Below are positions 54,947-64,000 of a stretch of DNA of 64,000 bases, piece by piece (position 1 is the first letter of the stretch; each line of letters begins with the position of its first letter). Source of the DNA: Sorex araneus (taxonomy: Eukaryota > Chordata > Mammalia > Eulipotyphla > Soricidae); NCBI RefSeq assembly GCF_027595985.1, contig NC_073305.1, positions 23,182,028 to 23,246,027 on the forward strand, in the 5' to 3' direction. The notes under the pieces were generated by a model, which saw only the letters and a list, made by a program, of their open reading frames with translations, had not been told where the DNA came from and did no database searches. The translations under genes and the position numbers were made by a program.

Positions 54947-55465
54947 TTGTGCTTTTTGGGTCACACCCGGCAATGCACAGGAGTTACTCTTGGCTCATGC
55001 ACTCAGGAATTACTCCTGGTAGTGTTCGGGGGACCATATGGAACGCTGGGAATAGGCCTACCCGCTGTGCTCCAGCCTCTCTTATTTTAAAAATTTTTTT
55101 TTATTTGGGGGAAGGAGGGCCTTCTGGGTCACACCCAGCTGAGTTCACAGTTTACTCCTAGCTCTGCGCTCAGGGATCACTCCTGGTGTGCTCTGAGGAT
55201 CCTATGAGATACCAGGGATCGAACTTAAGGTCAGTCACATACAAGGCAAGAGCCTTACCTTGTTTGCCTTGTTCTACTATTGCTCTGCTCCAAAACTCAA
55301 TTTCTTTTTTGATTTTTGGCCCACACCCAGCAGTGCACAGGGGTTACTCCTGACTCTGCACTCAGGAATAACTCGACAGGGCTCAGGGGACCATATGAGA
55401 TGCTGGGGATTGAACCTGGGTCAGCTGCATTACCCTACCAGCTGTAATGTCTCTCTAGCCCCAAA
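54947..55465 (-). mobile_element. Three SOR-type SINEs in a row
   Basis: 54947-55080 has lost part of its tRNA-like head; 55105-55295 is diverged; 55310-55465 is moderately intact. Confidence 0.8.
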
Positions 55466-55839
55466 GGTTAATTTCTTAAATAGAGAAGTGATTGGGTGGA
55501 GTAGGTGGGAGTCAGGTCCCTTCCCTCTTAATTCTGCACTTCTCCCAAGTCACCATTTAATCATTTGTTTTTCCAGCTGAACCAAGAACAACTATTTTTC
55601 TACAGAACATAGATCTGGATTGTCAGTCTATATACATCACTGTTATAAAATTGTCTTACATGAATACACTAATGCTCATTAACTCTCAGTCTTTAATGAA
55701 TCATCAATGAATTGATAACAATAAGTTTCTAAAAATGAGTGCAAAATTTCAATGTATATCATATTTGATTTATACATAAGTGGTGTTGCATTTTAAAATG
55801 ATCTAGATTAAAAATTATTCTAGTAGTTGGTTTTTTTTG

Positions 55840-56009
55840 TTGTTGTTTTTGGGTCACACCCAGCAATGCACAGGGGTTACTCCTGGTTCATACACTCAGG
55901 AATTACTCCTGGCGGTGCTCGGGGGACCATATGGGATGCTGGGAGTCGAACCTGGGTCGGCCAAGTGCAAGGCAAACGCCCTACCCGCTGTGCTATTGCT
56001 CCAGCCCCA
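55840..56009 (-). mobile_element. SOR-type SINE, close to consensus
   Basis: 'tttttgggtcacacccagc' to 'gctattgctccagcccc'; a near 'tagtagtt' repeat flanks it. Confidence 0.92.
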
Positions 56010-56221
56010 TTTAGTAGTTTTTCTTAGAGAAGTTATAAATTAACATGCATCTACAAGCCAACTCCAAATTTGGGATTCCTATGCTAGTGATTTAGAACAG
56101 ACATAATCTTGGAAAACCAACAAGCCACGTCCAAGTATAATTTAATTGAGAGGTTCGGGGACAGGGAACGGGAGGGTGGCCTGAATCCACAGAGAAACTT
56201 TGGAATCTAAATGATGCTTCA

Positions 56222-56468
56222 TAGATAGCACAGTGGGTAGGGCGTTTGCCTTGCACGCAGCTTACCTGGGTCTGATTCTTTTGTCCCTCTCAGAGAGCCC
56301 AGCAAGCTACCAAGAGTATCCTGCCCACACAGCAGAGCCTGGCAAGCTACCCGAGGTGTATTCGATATGCCAAAAACAGTAACAACAAGTCTCACAATGG
56401 AGACGTTATTGGTGCCTGCTGGAACAAATCGATGAACAACAGGATGACACTGCTACAGTGCTACAGTT
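56222..56468 (+). mobile_element. Long tRNA-headed SINE, nearly full length
   Basis: Begins 'agatagcacagtgggtagg', has 'ccctctcagagagcccagc', 'gtattcgatatgccaaaaac' and ends 'tgctacagtgctacag'. Confidence 0.88.
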
Positions 56469-56553
56469 AGTCCCAATTCACAACAAGAACACTGTGTTAT
56501 CACACTCATTTGTCAGTCATTTGTCAGTTTAGGATCACGCCAGGACAATGTAA

Positions 56554-56612
56554 ACTTCAGTAAAGTAGACATTACTTTACTGAAGTAAAGTACTTTACTG
56601 AAGTAAAGTAAT
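56554..56612. repeat. Inverted-repeat array with strong hairpin potential
   Basis: 'acttcagtaaagta' (56554-56567) is perfectly complementary to 'tactttactgaagt' (56573-56586) across a 5-base loop, and that arm repeats at 56591-56604. Confidence 0.9.
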
Positions 56613-56949
56613 GTAATTATTTTACATTTCCCCTATAAGAATCCTAAGTGCAGGTCATTAGAAACAAAGGCACACAGAAGCAGTAAAAGGACATGAGGGG
56701 CAGCTCAAAGAGAGTATGCCTTGTATATATAAATCCTGAGTTCAATTCCCAACACCACACAGAGTGGAGAAGCTACAACTCTGTCAGAAAATCAGACAAA
56801 TTAAGTACCCTCTCTATAGTTGGGATATCTCCCTTTGAAAGTGCTTTTCATTTGCTTTAATTTCTTTGACCAATATTTCAAGAATAATAAAATCAATGAA
56901 CAATTTGCATACATTACCGATGCTTGAATATTTTGGGTTTTTGTTTTGC

Positions 56950-57120
56950 ACTTTGGGTTTTTTTTTTTTTCTGGGGCTAAAAATGATCAGGGGTTACTCC
57001 TAACTGTGCAACAGGAACTGCTCCTGGCAATGCTAAGGGAACCATACACGGAATACCAGGGATCTAACCCAGGTCAGTTGCATCCAAGGTAAATAACCTG
57101 TACTATCGCTCTGACCCCAT
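56950..57120 (-). mobile_element. SOR-type SINE, diverged
   Basis: T-run, 'ctaaaaatgatcaggggtta', end 'gtactatcgctctgacccc'. Confidence 0.75.
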
Positions 57121-57399
57121 TACCAGCTCCCCCCACATGTGCTAGCTCATCCCTGTACCACTACCATTTGGGATCCTCGTGCCACAACAAAGTGTGCCAT
57201 CTGCAGCACATCACAAGCAAGTGTGTGCAACCCTGGACGTAATACCACCACCACTGCTGCCGCCAATTTTAAAAGGGGGAAGGGAAGGGAAATAAATTCT
57301 AAAAAAGAACATTTTTAAAAACCACAGGCAATTAATTATCACAAATTGACTTCTGTTGATTTATTTCCTAATAAATCTATTTGCCATTGATTTAAGTTT

Positions 57400-57583
57400 G
57401 GTTTTTTTGTTTTTTTTTTGCTTTTTGGGTCACACCCAGCGATGCACAGGGGTTACTCCTGGTTCTACACTCAGGAATTACTCCTGGTGGTGCTCAGGGG
57501 ACCATATGGGATGTTGGGATTCGAACCCTGGTCGGCCACGTGCAAGGCAAACGCCTTACCGGCTGTGCTTTCACTCCAGCCCC
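57400..57583 (-). mobile_element. SOR-type SINE with 12-bp target duplication
   Basis: Flanked by 'tgatttaagttt' at 57388-57399 and 57584-57595. It splits the first unit of a tandem duplication. Confidence 0.93.
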
Positions 57584-57949
57584 TGATTTAAGTTTTTTTG
57601 ACCAAGTAATATGAAATAGATTTGTTTCATGCCTGCCAAAGGGAGCAGCAAGGGGGAGAGAAGCCTTTTTTATGACAGGAAAGATCTGATGATTACCGCA
57701 ATAAGGTTCAAGTACAAAATAAAATTTAATGTAATATGTTTTAGATGCCAGGGTTGAAAACTTAGTTATGTAAATGAGAATAGGCAGTATACTATTAAAT
57801 GGTTTGAATATCCTTATTTACATTTTTAAATCATATAGCAATCAATTATTACAAATTGACTTATTGATTTATCTCTTCATAATTCCATTTGCCATTTCTC
57901 TAAGTTTTGTTGGAGCAATCATTATGAAATAAATTTATTATATGCATTC

Positions 57950-58371
57950 CAAGGGGTCAGGCTGGTGTATGGCAGGGACCCTGGGGACATTGGTGGTGGG
58001 ATTGGTGTTGGTATTGGATGCTTGAAACAATTGTATTATTAATAGTTTTGTAAATCACAGTGTCTTAGCACTGCACTGTAGCACTGCACTGTCATCCCGT
58101 TCTTCATTGATTTGCTCCAGCGGGCACCAGTAACGTCTTCATTGTGAGACTTGTTGTTACTATTTTTGGCATATTGAATATACCACGGGTAGGTTGCCAG
58201 GCTCTGTTGTGTGGGCAGAATACTCTCAGTAGCTTGCCAGACTTTCCGAGAGGGATGGAGGAATCGAACCCGGGTCTGTCGCGTACAAGGCAAAAGCCCT
58301 ACCCGCTGTGCTATTGCTCAAGTCCTCACAGTGTACAGTGTCTTAATTAAAAATAAATTAATTTAAAAAAA
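57950..58371 (+). mobile_element. L1 3' end, sense, interrupted by a long SINE
   Basis: 'ggggacattggtggtgggat' and 'gttttgtaaatcacagtg' are L1 3' UTR text. The tail resumes after the SINE at 58325. Confidence 0.55.
58072..58325 (-). mobile_element. Long tRNA-headed SINE in an L1 tail
   Basis: Complete copy; 'cagtgtctta' occurs just before and again just after it (58335). Confidence 0.88.
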
Positions 58372-58374
58372 TTT

Positions 58375-58565
58375 AAGGCAATGATGGAGGTGGGAGGCAG
58401 AGAGAAGAGTTGAGACAGGGTAGGGTAGCCCTGAGTTAACTGTGGGGGGGAAAGAACACTGGTAGAGGTTGTGGTGATTCATGAAACCCTTATTAGCAAT
58501 ATTGTAAACTGTAAAGCACAGTGACTTAACAAGAGGTTATAAAAAAAGAAGTTTAAAAAATGTTT
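58375..58565 (+). mobile_element. L1 3' end, sense, diverged
   Basis: 'caatgatggaggtgggaggcag' and 'attgtaaactgtaaagcacagtg', the same 3' UTR type. Confidence 0.45.
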
Positions 58566-58571
58566 AAAAAG

Positions 58572-58936
58572 CTGGGGCTGGGGGCTGGAGAGATAGCACA
58601 GTGGGTAGGGCGTTTGCCTTGCACATGGCTGACCCGGGTTCGATTCCCAGCATCCCATATGGTCACCCAAGCACTGCCAGGAGTAATTCCTGAGTGTATG
58701 AGCCAGGAGTAACCCCTGGGCATCACTGGGTGTGACCCAAAAAGCAAAAAAAGAAAAAAAGCTGGGGCTGGAGCAATAGCACAGCAGGTAGGGCATTTGC
58801 CTTGCAAGAGGCCGACCCGGGTTCGATTCCCAGCTTCCCATATGGTCCCCTCATCACCGCCAGGGGTAATTCCTGAGTGCAGAACCAAGATTAACCGCTG
58901 TGTAGAGTTAGGTTTGACCCAAAAAGAAAAAAAAAA
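58572..58936 (+). mobile_element. SOR-type SINE interrupted by a younger SOR-type SINE
   Basis: The outer copy starts 'tggggctg' near 58572, resumes at about 58763 and ends in an A-tract near 58936; 'gtttaaaaagc' flanks it at about 58561 and 58938. The inner copy (58580-58757) entered within its first bases and repeats 'aaaaagctggggctg'. Confidence 0.9.
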
Positions 58937-59227
58937 AGTTTAAAAAGCAATGGGAAGAAACCAAAATAATAACATGATTCTGAGTAATGGAATTCAGGTT
59001 ATTATTTATTTTCTCTGTTTTGCAAATTTTTTTAAATTAAAGTTAAAAATACTTGGAGGCCCAAGAGGTTGTAACAAAGGTAAGATATCTGGCCCACCCT
59101 GATTCAAGTGCTCTCCCCCACACAACACTACCTCAATCAAGGCCAGTCTAGACTCCACAAAGCAGCAAAAGTGATATTTCTGAAACTAGCTAGAGCGTGG
59201 CACTTTTGCTCAGAAGTCATTCTCCAA

Positions 59228-60325
59228 AGCTGAAGAGATGATACAGCAGGTAGGGTGCTTGCCTTACACAGGCCAACCTGAGCTTGATCCTTGGCACCAT
59301 GAGTGATTCCCTGAACCCCTCCAGAAGTACAGTGCCAGGAATAAGCTCTTATCATGACCGGGTGTGCCCACTCCCCCATCCCTCCCGCCCAAAAAAAAAC
59401 CAGACCAACAAACAAAAAGTAATTCTCCAGCGACTTCTAATCTTAAAGTAAAAGATAAAATCAGGAGGGGAAATTACAAAAAGAACAAAAGGTTTGCAAG
59501 AGTCATGTTTTTCCCCCTTTGGCTTCCTTTCCTTTGTCCTTTTTTGGTTTGGGGGCCAAACCCGGATGTGCTCAGAGGTTTATTTTCAGCATGATGTCCA
59601 CATGGGAGACTGTGCCCTGCAGGGGACCAAACCCAGGCCTCCTACCTGTAAAGCAAGTGCTTCTGACCTTTGAGCTAAAACTGTCTTGTTTTTTCAAATT
59701 GAAGGTTATGATTGAAGGTAGTATTGAGGGGTCAAAGCGGTAGTATTACTGGTAGGGTGCTTGCCTTGCACATGGCAGACCCAGGTTCGATCCTTGGCAC
59801 CTCGAAGGGATTGATGCCTGAGCACAGAGCCACGAGAGCTCTGATCACCAGTGGGTGTGGCCCAAAAACAAGAAGAAAAAATAAAGTAATATTAATATGA
59901 ATGCTTTAAGCATGCAATGCTACTGATACTAGGAATTTTCATCCTTATTAGGGGGCCAAAGATAGTCACATTCTGTGGTGCCTCACTCTGTGCTTGGAGG
60001 TCACTATTGGGGTGCCAGGGATCTAATCTAGGCCTCCTCCATGCATATCTTCACTCCAGCCTACTGACTATTTTTCTGGCCCTCAACCGTATTCTCGAGT
60101 TGAAAAAGGCCCAAAATTATAAAAAATCCCTTTTTTGGGGGGTGGTGGTGGTGGTGGTGGTGGTGATGTCACATTCAACAGTGCTCAGGGTTTACTCCTG
60201 GTTCTGTGCTCAGGGATCACTCCTGGTAGGGTTGAAAGGACTATATGTGGCACCAGGGATTGAACATGAGTCTGCTGCAGGCAAAACATGTACTCAACCT
60301 ACAGTACTGTTGCTCTGGCCCTCAA
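59228..60325. mobile_element. Five SINEs and a (GGT)n repeat
   Basis: Plus at 59228-59395 and 59735-59885; minus at 59540-59690, 59950-60085 and 60165-60325. (ggt)n at 60140-60167. Confidence 0.65.
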
Positions 60326-60432
60326 AATTCCTTTTTATAGTAGAATATATAATATCCTTTGAATATTTTAACATGATGCTTATAGACAACTAATATACAT
60401 AGTGCAGAAAAATCAATCAATAAATTATAATC

Positions 60433-60681
60433 ACTGCCATCACTGTCATCCCATTGTTCATCGATTTACTCGAGCAGGCACCAGTAACATCTCCATTCGT
60501 CCCAGTTCTGAGATTTTAGCAGCCTCTCCTTACTCGTCTTTCCCAATGATCGGTGGCTCTTTCAGGGTCAGGGAATGAGACCTGTTATTATTACTGTATT
60601 TGGCATATCAAATATGCCAAGGGGAGCTAGCCAGGCTCTTCCGTGCAGGCAGGATATTCTCGGTAGCTTGCCAGGCTCTCT

Positions 60682-60690
<9 letters not shown>
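60433..60690 (-). mobile_element. Long tRNA-headed SINE with extra 78 bases and (TA)n
   Basis: Between the usual 'catctccatt' and 'tgagacctgtt' segments this copy carries 60498-60575, absent from the other copies. The head is replaced by a (ta)n run at 60688-60720. Confidence 0.8.

Positions 60691-60720
<30 letters not shown>
60688..60720 (+). repeat. (TA)n microsatellite
   Basis: About sixteen ta units at the truncated end of a long SINE. Confidence 0.95.
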
Positions 60721-60724
<4 letters not shown>

Positions 60725-61034
60725 CTGTGTATCCCTTTCTGATGATGGTCCAGGAATATGTTCACTCATGCATGAGGCTAGGCCCAGGCATGTGGGGTGC
60801 CCCAAGGGAAAACAGACTGGCACGGAATCCGGTGGCATGGTTATGGGGGCCTCATTTATATGCTCCCTTCTGAGAGAAGCAGCCGTGAATTCTGGACAGT
60901 GGTTGATGAGGAGATTATCTGGTGCAAGCAGGAGGTGGTTTATGATCCCTGGGTCACTGGAGACTGGGAAAAGCAGGTAGAGGATCTCTTCTCCTGGGTC
61001 CTGTTGAGCCTAGAGTCCTCTTTCTCTCTCTCTC

Positions 61035-61057
61035 TATGTGTGTGTGTGTGTGTGTGA
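61035..61057 (+). repeat. (TG)n microsatellite
   Basis: About nine tg units after a tc-rich tract. Confidence 0.9.
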
Positions 61058-61952
61058 TTTTAACCATCCTAGTGGTTGTGAAGTAGTATTCTATTACAGA
61101 ATTAGATTTACTTTTTCCTAATGGGAAATGATAATACAAATATTTTAGGCATCTATTGGCTATGCATCTTATCTTTTTAGGAAGACATATCTATTCTGAT
61201 CTTTAACATGATTATTTGTCTTTTTATTGTTGAGTAGTTATTTTTATATACTCTGGTTTTTCTTCAGATCGTATAATATTCTAGATACAAGTTCTTTTTA
61301 AGATACATAATTTGTAAAGGTTCTTTTTCCCCTATTCTTATGAATTGGTGATTCTTGTTAATTGTTTGCAGCAGAAAAGGTTTTAAGTTTGTCAACATCT
61401 AGGAGTTGGTACAATTGTACTGTGGGTAGGTAGTAATAGGAGTAATTCCAGAAGACAGAGCGAGGAATAAACCCTGAGCAGTTCAAAGTATGTCACCTCT
61501 CCCCCCCCAAATTTTTTTTTGGTCAAAGTCTAATTTTTTTTTGTTACTTGTGCTTTTTCATATCATATTGAGAAGGCTTTGCCTAACTTTGAGGTCGTGA
61601 CTGTTTATTCTTTTTTTTTTTCTCGTTTCATTTATTTTTGGGGGAGTGGAAGGTTTGGGTCACCCCCGGCGATGCTCAGGGTTTACTTCTGGTTCTGTAC
61701 TCAGGAATTACTCATAGTGGTGCTCAAGGAACTATATGGAATGCCAGGGGATCGAACAAGGGTCAGCCTCGTGCAAAGCAAATACCCTACCCCTGTTCCT
61801 GTTCCTATATTTTACCATTTAAAATACTAGTTAGGTCTATTATATTTTCTGTTAATTTTATGTGTCAGTAAGGATTGGATGCAATTTTATTCTTTTGTTT
61901 GTGAATATCCAGCAGTACTAAGGCCATAATTTGAAAAGACTATTCTGGGGCA
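61058..61952 (-). mobile_element. Old L1 fragment, antisense, with two SINEs
   Basis: Antisense L1 landmarks: 'aaccatcctagtggttgtgaag', 'tttgtctttttattgttgag', 'gctttgcctaactttgaggtc' and 'gaatatccagcagtac'. Encodes decayed ORF2 C-terminus on the minus strand. SINE pieces sit at 61412-61515 (plus) and 61620-61800 (minus). Confidence 0.75.
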
Positions 61953-62115
61953 GACCCAAGAATACCCCTTGAGCATCGCTGGGTGTGACATGTCTCCCCC
62001 CCACAATAAAAATGCAAATTGTTCTGTCAGGAGTGATTCCTAAGCACAAAGCTAGGATAAACCCTGAACACTGCTGGGTGTGACTCCAAAACAAATTAAA
62101 ACAAACAAACAAAAA
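61953..62115 (+). mobile_element. SINE 3' body fragments
   Basis: Two partial bodies ending 'gagcatcgctgggtgtgac' and 'gaacactgctgggtgtgac', without heads. Confidence 0.65.
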
Positions 62116-62166
62116 AAGAAACATATTAAGGGAATAAACACTGGCCTAAGATATCAGCCTCTGTTT

Positions 62167-62338
62167 TGTTTTTTTTTTCTTTTTGGGTCACACCCGGCGA
62201 TGCAATGCACAGGAATTAACTTCTGGTTCTGCACTCAAGAATAACTCCCCGAGGTGCTCAGGGGACCATGTGGGATGCAACCCGGGTTGGCCGCGTGCAA
62301 TTCAAATGCCCTACCCACTGTGCTATCGCTCCAGTCCC
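62167..62338 (-). mobile_element. SOR-type SINE with target duplication
   Basis: 'gatatcagcctctg' flanks both sides (right copy 62340-62353). A small 'gatgcaatgcac' duplication is present. Confidence 0.88.
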
Positions 62339-62439
62339 TGATATCAGCCTCTGAAGCTCTGCCTCTAGAACTGAGCTGGGGGAAGGAGGCAGGCTAAGGT
62401 GGTAGAGGAGCCGAAGTGCCAGTAGGTACCGACTCTCGG

Positions 62440-62795
62440 ACAATCATGGGGGACGTTGACACTTTGATGGTGGGTGTGGTGCAGCAAAATTGCATGCCTA
62501 AAACATAATCACTGTCACTGTCATCCGTTGTTCATCGATTTGCTCGAGTGGGCACCAGTAATATCTCCGTTGTGAAACTTGTTGTTACTGTTTTTGGCAT
62601 ATGAAACACCACACCGGTAGCTTGCCAGGCTCTGCTGTGCAGGTGAGATACTCTCGGTAGCTTGCCCGGCCCTCTGAGAGGGACAGAGGAATCGAACCCA
62701 GGTCGGCCGCGTGCAAGGCAAATGCCCTACCCACCATGCTATCGCTCCGGCCTAAAACACAATATTATTGTAAATGATGATATCTCAAAAAAATG
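62440..62795 (+). mobile_element. L1 3' end, sense, interrupted by a long SINE
   Basis: 'gggggacgttgacactttgatgg' and 'attattgtaaatgatgatatct' are L1 3' UTR-like, split by the SINE at 62512-62753. Confidence 0.45.
62512..62753 (-). mobile_element. Long tRNA-headed SINE, full length
   Basis: 'gttcatcgatttgctcgag' to 'gctatcgctccggcc'; 'taaaaca' occurs on both sides. Confidence 0.88.
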
Positions 62796-62802
62796 ACCAG
62801 GT

Positions 62803-62885
62803 GGACTGGGGGTGTGGCTCATTATTAGAGTGTATGCCTTGCATGTGTGTGGCCTGGGATTAATCCTTGGCACCACAAAAAATAA
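62803..62885 (+). mobile_element. tRNA-Ala-like fossil
   Basis: 'gggggtgtggctcattattag' with 'gccttgcatgtgtg' in the anticodon arm position and an A-rich end. It resembles tRNA-Ala but lacks an intact T-arm and is not a gene. Confidence 0.55.
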
Positions 62886-63305
62886 GTAAAATCAGTTCTT
62901 GTGAGGTGGATCTGCTAGCAACAAATTCTGCTTTTATCTGGGAATGTTTGCACCTGCATTTCGGTAACAACCAAACAAAAAAACCTTACAGCTGAATATA
63001 CAGCCACGTGCAAGGCCAGTGCCCTACTCACTGTACTTACTCACAAATGGTCAGAAATGGGAATTTTAGATAATATATTGCTACAGTTCTTGGCATGGAC
63101 TTCTCTGAGTGCAGAGAAGGGTTTTATTACTATCTGATCAGTGATGGGCTGGGTTATTTTAATAAAGTCTTTTATTCCCCTTTCCCCGGTCCCCACAATG
63201 TTTAACCTACAACAACTGCCTTGGAATGACGCTAGGCTGGGCACAGCTCTCCTCATTCTTTCCCTGAACTTATTCAGCTGGAAGGGTTTTTTTGTTTGTT
63301 TGTTT

Positions 63306-63665
63306 GGTTCTTGGCGGTGCTCAGGGATAACTCCTGGCTCTGCACTCCTGGCAGAATTACTCCTGGTGGTGCTCGGGGGACCATATGGGATGCTGAGGAT
63401 TGAACCTGGGTCAGCTGCATGCAAGGCAAACACCCTACCTGCTGTACTATCGCTTTGGCCCCCTGGTTGGTTATTTTTGAAAGAAGATGTTTCATCTGGG
63501 GTGTGAGGTGCTTGGGGCTACACCAGGTGGTACTCGGTTTATTCTGACTCTGTACTCAGGGGTCACTCCTGGTGTTACTCGGGGACCATATTCGGTTCCA
63601 AGATCAAACCCTGGTCACTGGGTGCAAGGCAAAGTGTCCTACCTGCTGTACTATCTATGTGGTGC
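63306..63665 (-). mobile_element. Two SOR-type SINEs
   Basis: 63306-63466 with partial duplication of 'actcctggcagaattactcctgg' type text; 63505-63665 diverged. Confidence 0.75.
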
Positions 63666-63957
63666 CAGCAGATAAGTTTTTTCAGTTGTATGCCAATTGC
63701 TCAATTATTTCCAGCAATGCCCTGGGAAAAATTACATATGTATTTTTTATTTACGAATAAATAATGCTTTTAATAGTTTATTGATTTCAAGGGTTCCTGA
63801 CAGTGGTATCCTCCATGATATATTTTACATGTATTAAGTTTGTTCATTTCTAATAGTTCTCATTTTTTGTGTTTTCAGGATTTTATTTTATAAACAGAAT
63901 CATTAGTATTTTCCCTTATGGTTTCCACTTGTGGTATCACAGTTAGAAAAGATTCTT

Positions 63958-64000
63958 CTGGGGCTGGAGCTATAGCACAGCAGATAAGGCGTTTGCCTTG
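63958..64000 (+). mobile_element. SOR-type SINE, cut by the window end
   Basis: 'ctggggctggagctatagcac' through 'gcgtttgccttg'; only the head is in view. Confidence 0.85.

Larger units (their letters stand above)
49425..64000. other. Intergenic region downstream of RPL15
   Basis: No exon recognised. In human the next gene is NR1D2; no part of its coding sequence was seen, so it should lie beyond the window. SINEs and L1 tails dominate. Unassigned stretches are 49425-50720, 52000-52250, 52600-52960, 53135-53408, 54330-54945, 55470-55835, 56010-56220, 56613-56945, 57125-57320, 57596-57830, 60690-61057, 63050-63300 and 63670-63957. Confidence 0.7.

Noticed and set aside
60768-61057. Open frames of 70 and 86 codons with 'REFWTVVDEEIIWCKQE' type text
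   Set aside because: They lie between a long SINE and a microsatellite and show no domain; too short and unsupported to call a gene.
62803-62885. Possible tRNA gene
   Set aside because: The D-arm and T-arm are mutated ('gggattaatcctt' in place of a proper B box) and an A-rich end follows; it is a SINE fossil.
49425-64000. Expected NR1D2 exons downstream of RPL15
   Set aside because: No nuclear-receptor zinc-finger or ligand-domain sequence was found in any frame, so the gene is taken to lie beyond the window.

Overview
This is nuclear DNA from a eutherian mammal, most likely a shrew (Soricidae, Sorex-like). The main reason is a tRNA-derived short interspersed element present in more than 100 copies on both strands. 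Its plus-strand form opens 'ggctggagcgatagcacag', has a B-box-like 'ggttcgattcc', and ends '...gtgtgacccaaaaagc' plus an A-tract; this matches my knowledge of the soricid SOR-type SINE. Introns, CpG islands and decayed L1 copies fit the same picture. Most open reading frames in the window are chance readings through these SINEs and are not genes.

Gene order is UBE2E1 (+), NKIRAS1 (-), RPL15 (+), the same as human 3p24. Positions 1-25520 are an intron of UBE2E1 whose earlier exons I could not find. The last three coding exons of UBE2E1 are at 25521-25653, 27097-27244 and 28249-28346, with the 3' UTR ending near 29020. NKIRAS1 converges on it from the minus strand, with coding exons at 45288-45195, 33955-33714 and 30883-30641 that encode all 192 residues. 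RPL15 starts about 47275 and has coding exons at 47911-48082, 48184-48320, 49068-49373 that encode all 204 residues. RPL15 and NKIRAS1 appear to diverge from one CpG island at about 46290-47850. From 49425 to the end I see only repeats and unassigned intergenic DNA.

The most notable object is in the large NKIRAS1 intron: an intronless, uninterrupted 391-codon copy of RBMX (hnRNP G) on the minus strand at 40105-41280. It keeps a polyadenylation signal and short A-tract, and is flanked by an imperfect 13-bp target-site duplication. It looks like a retrocopy that may still make protein.

The repeat layer has four parts: the short SOR-type SINE; a longer element of about 240 bp with the same tRNA-like head but a different body (ten copies recognised); decayed L1 fragments, several with nested SINEs; and simple repeats. 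The three host genes act in separate processes (ubiquitin transfer, NF-kappaB restraint, ribosome structure); their adjacency is conserved synteny rather than a pathway.
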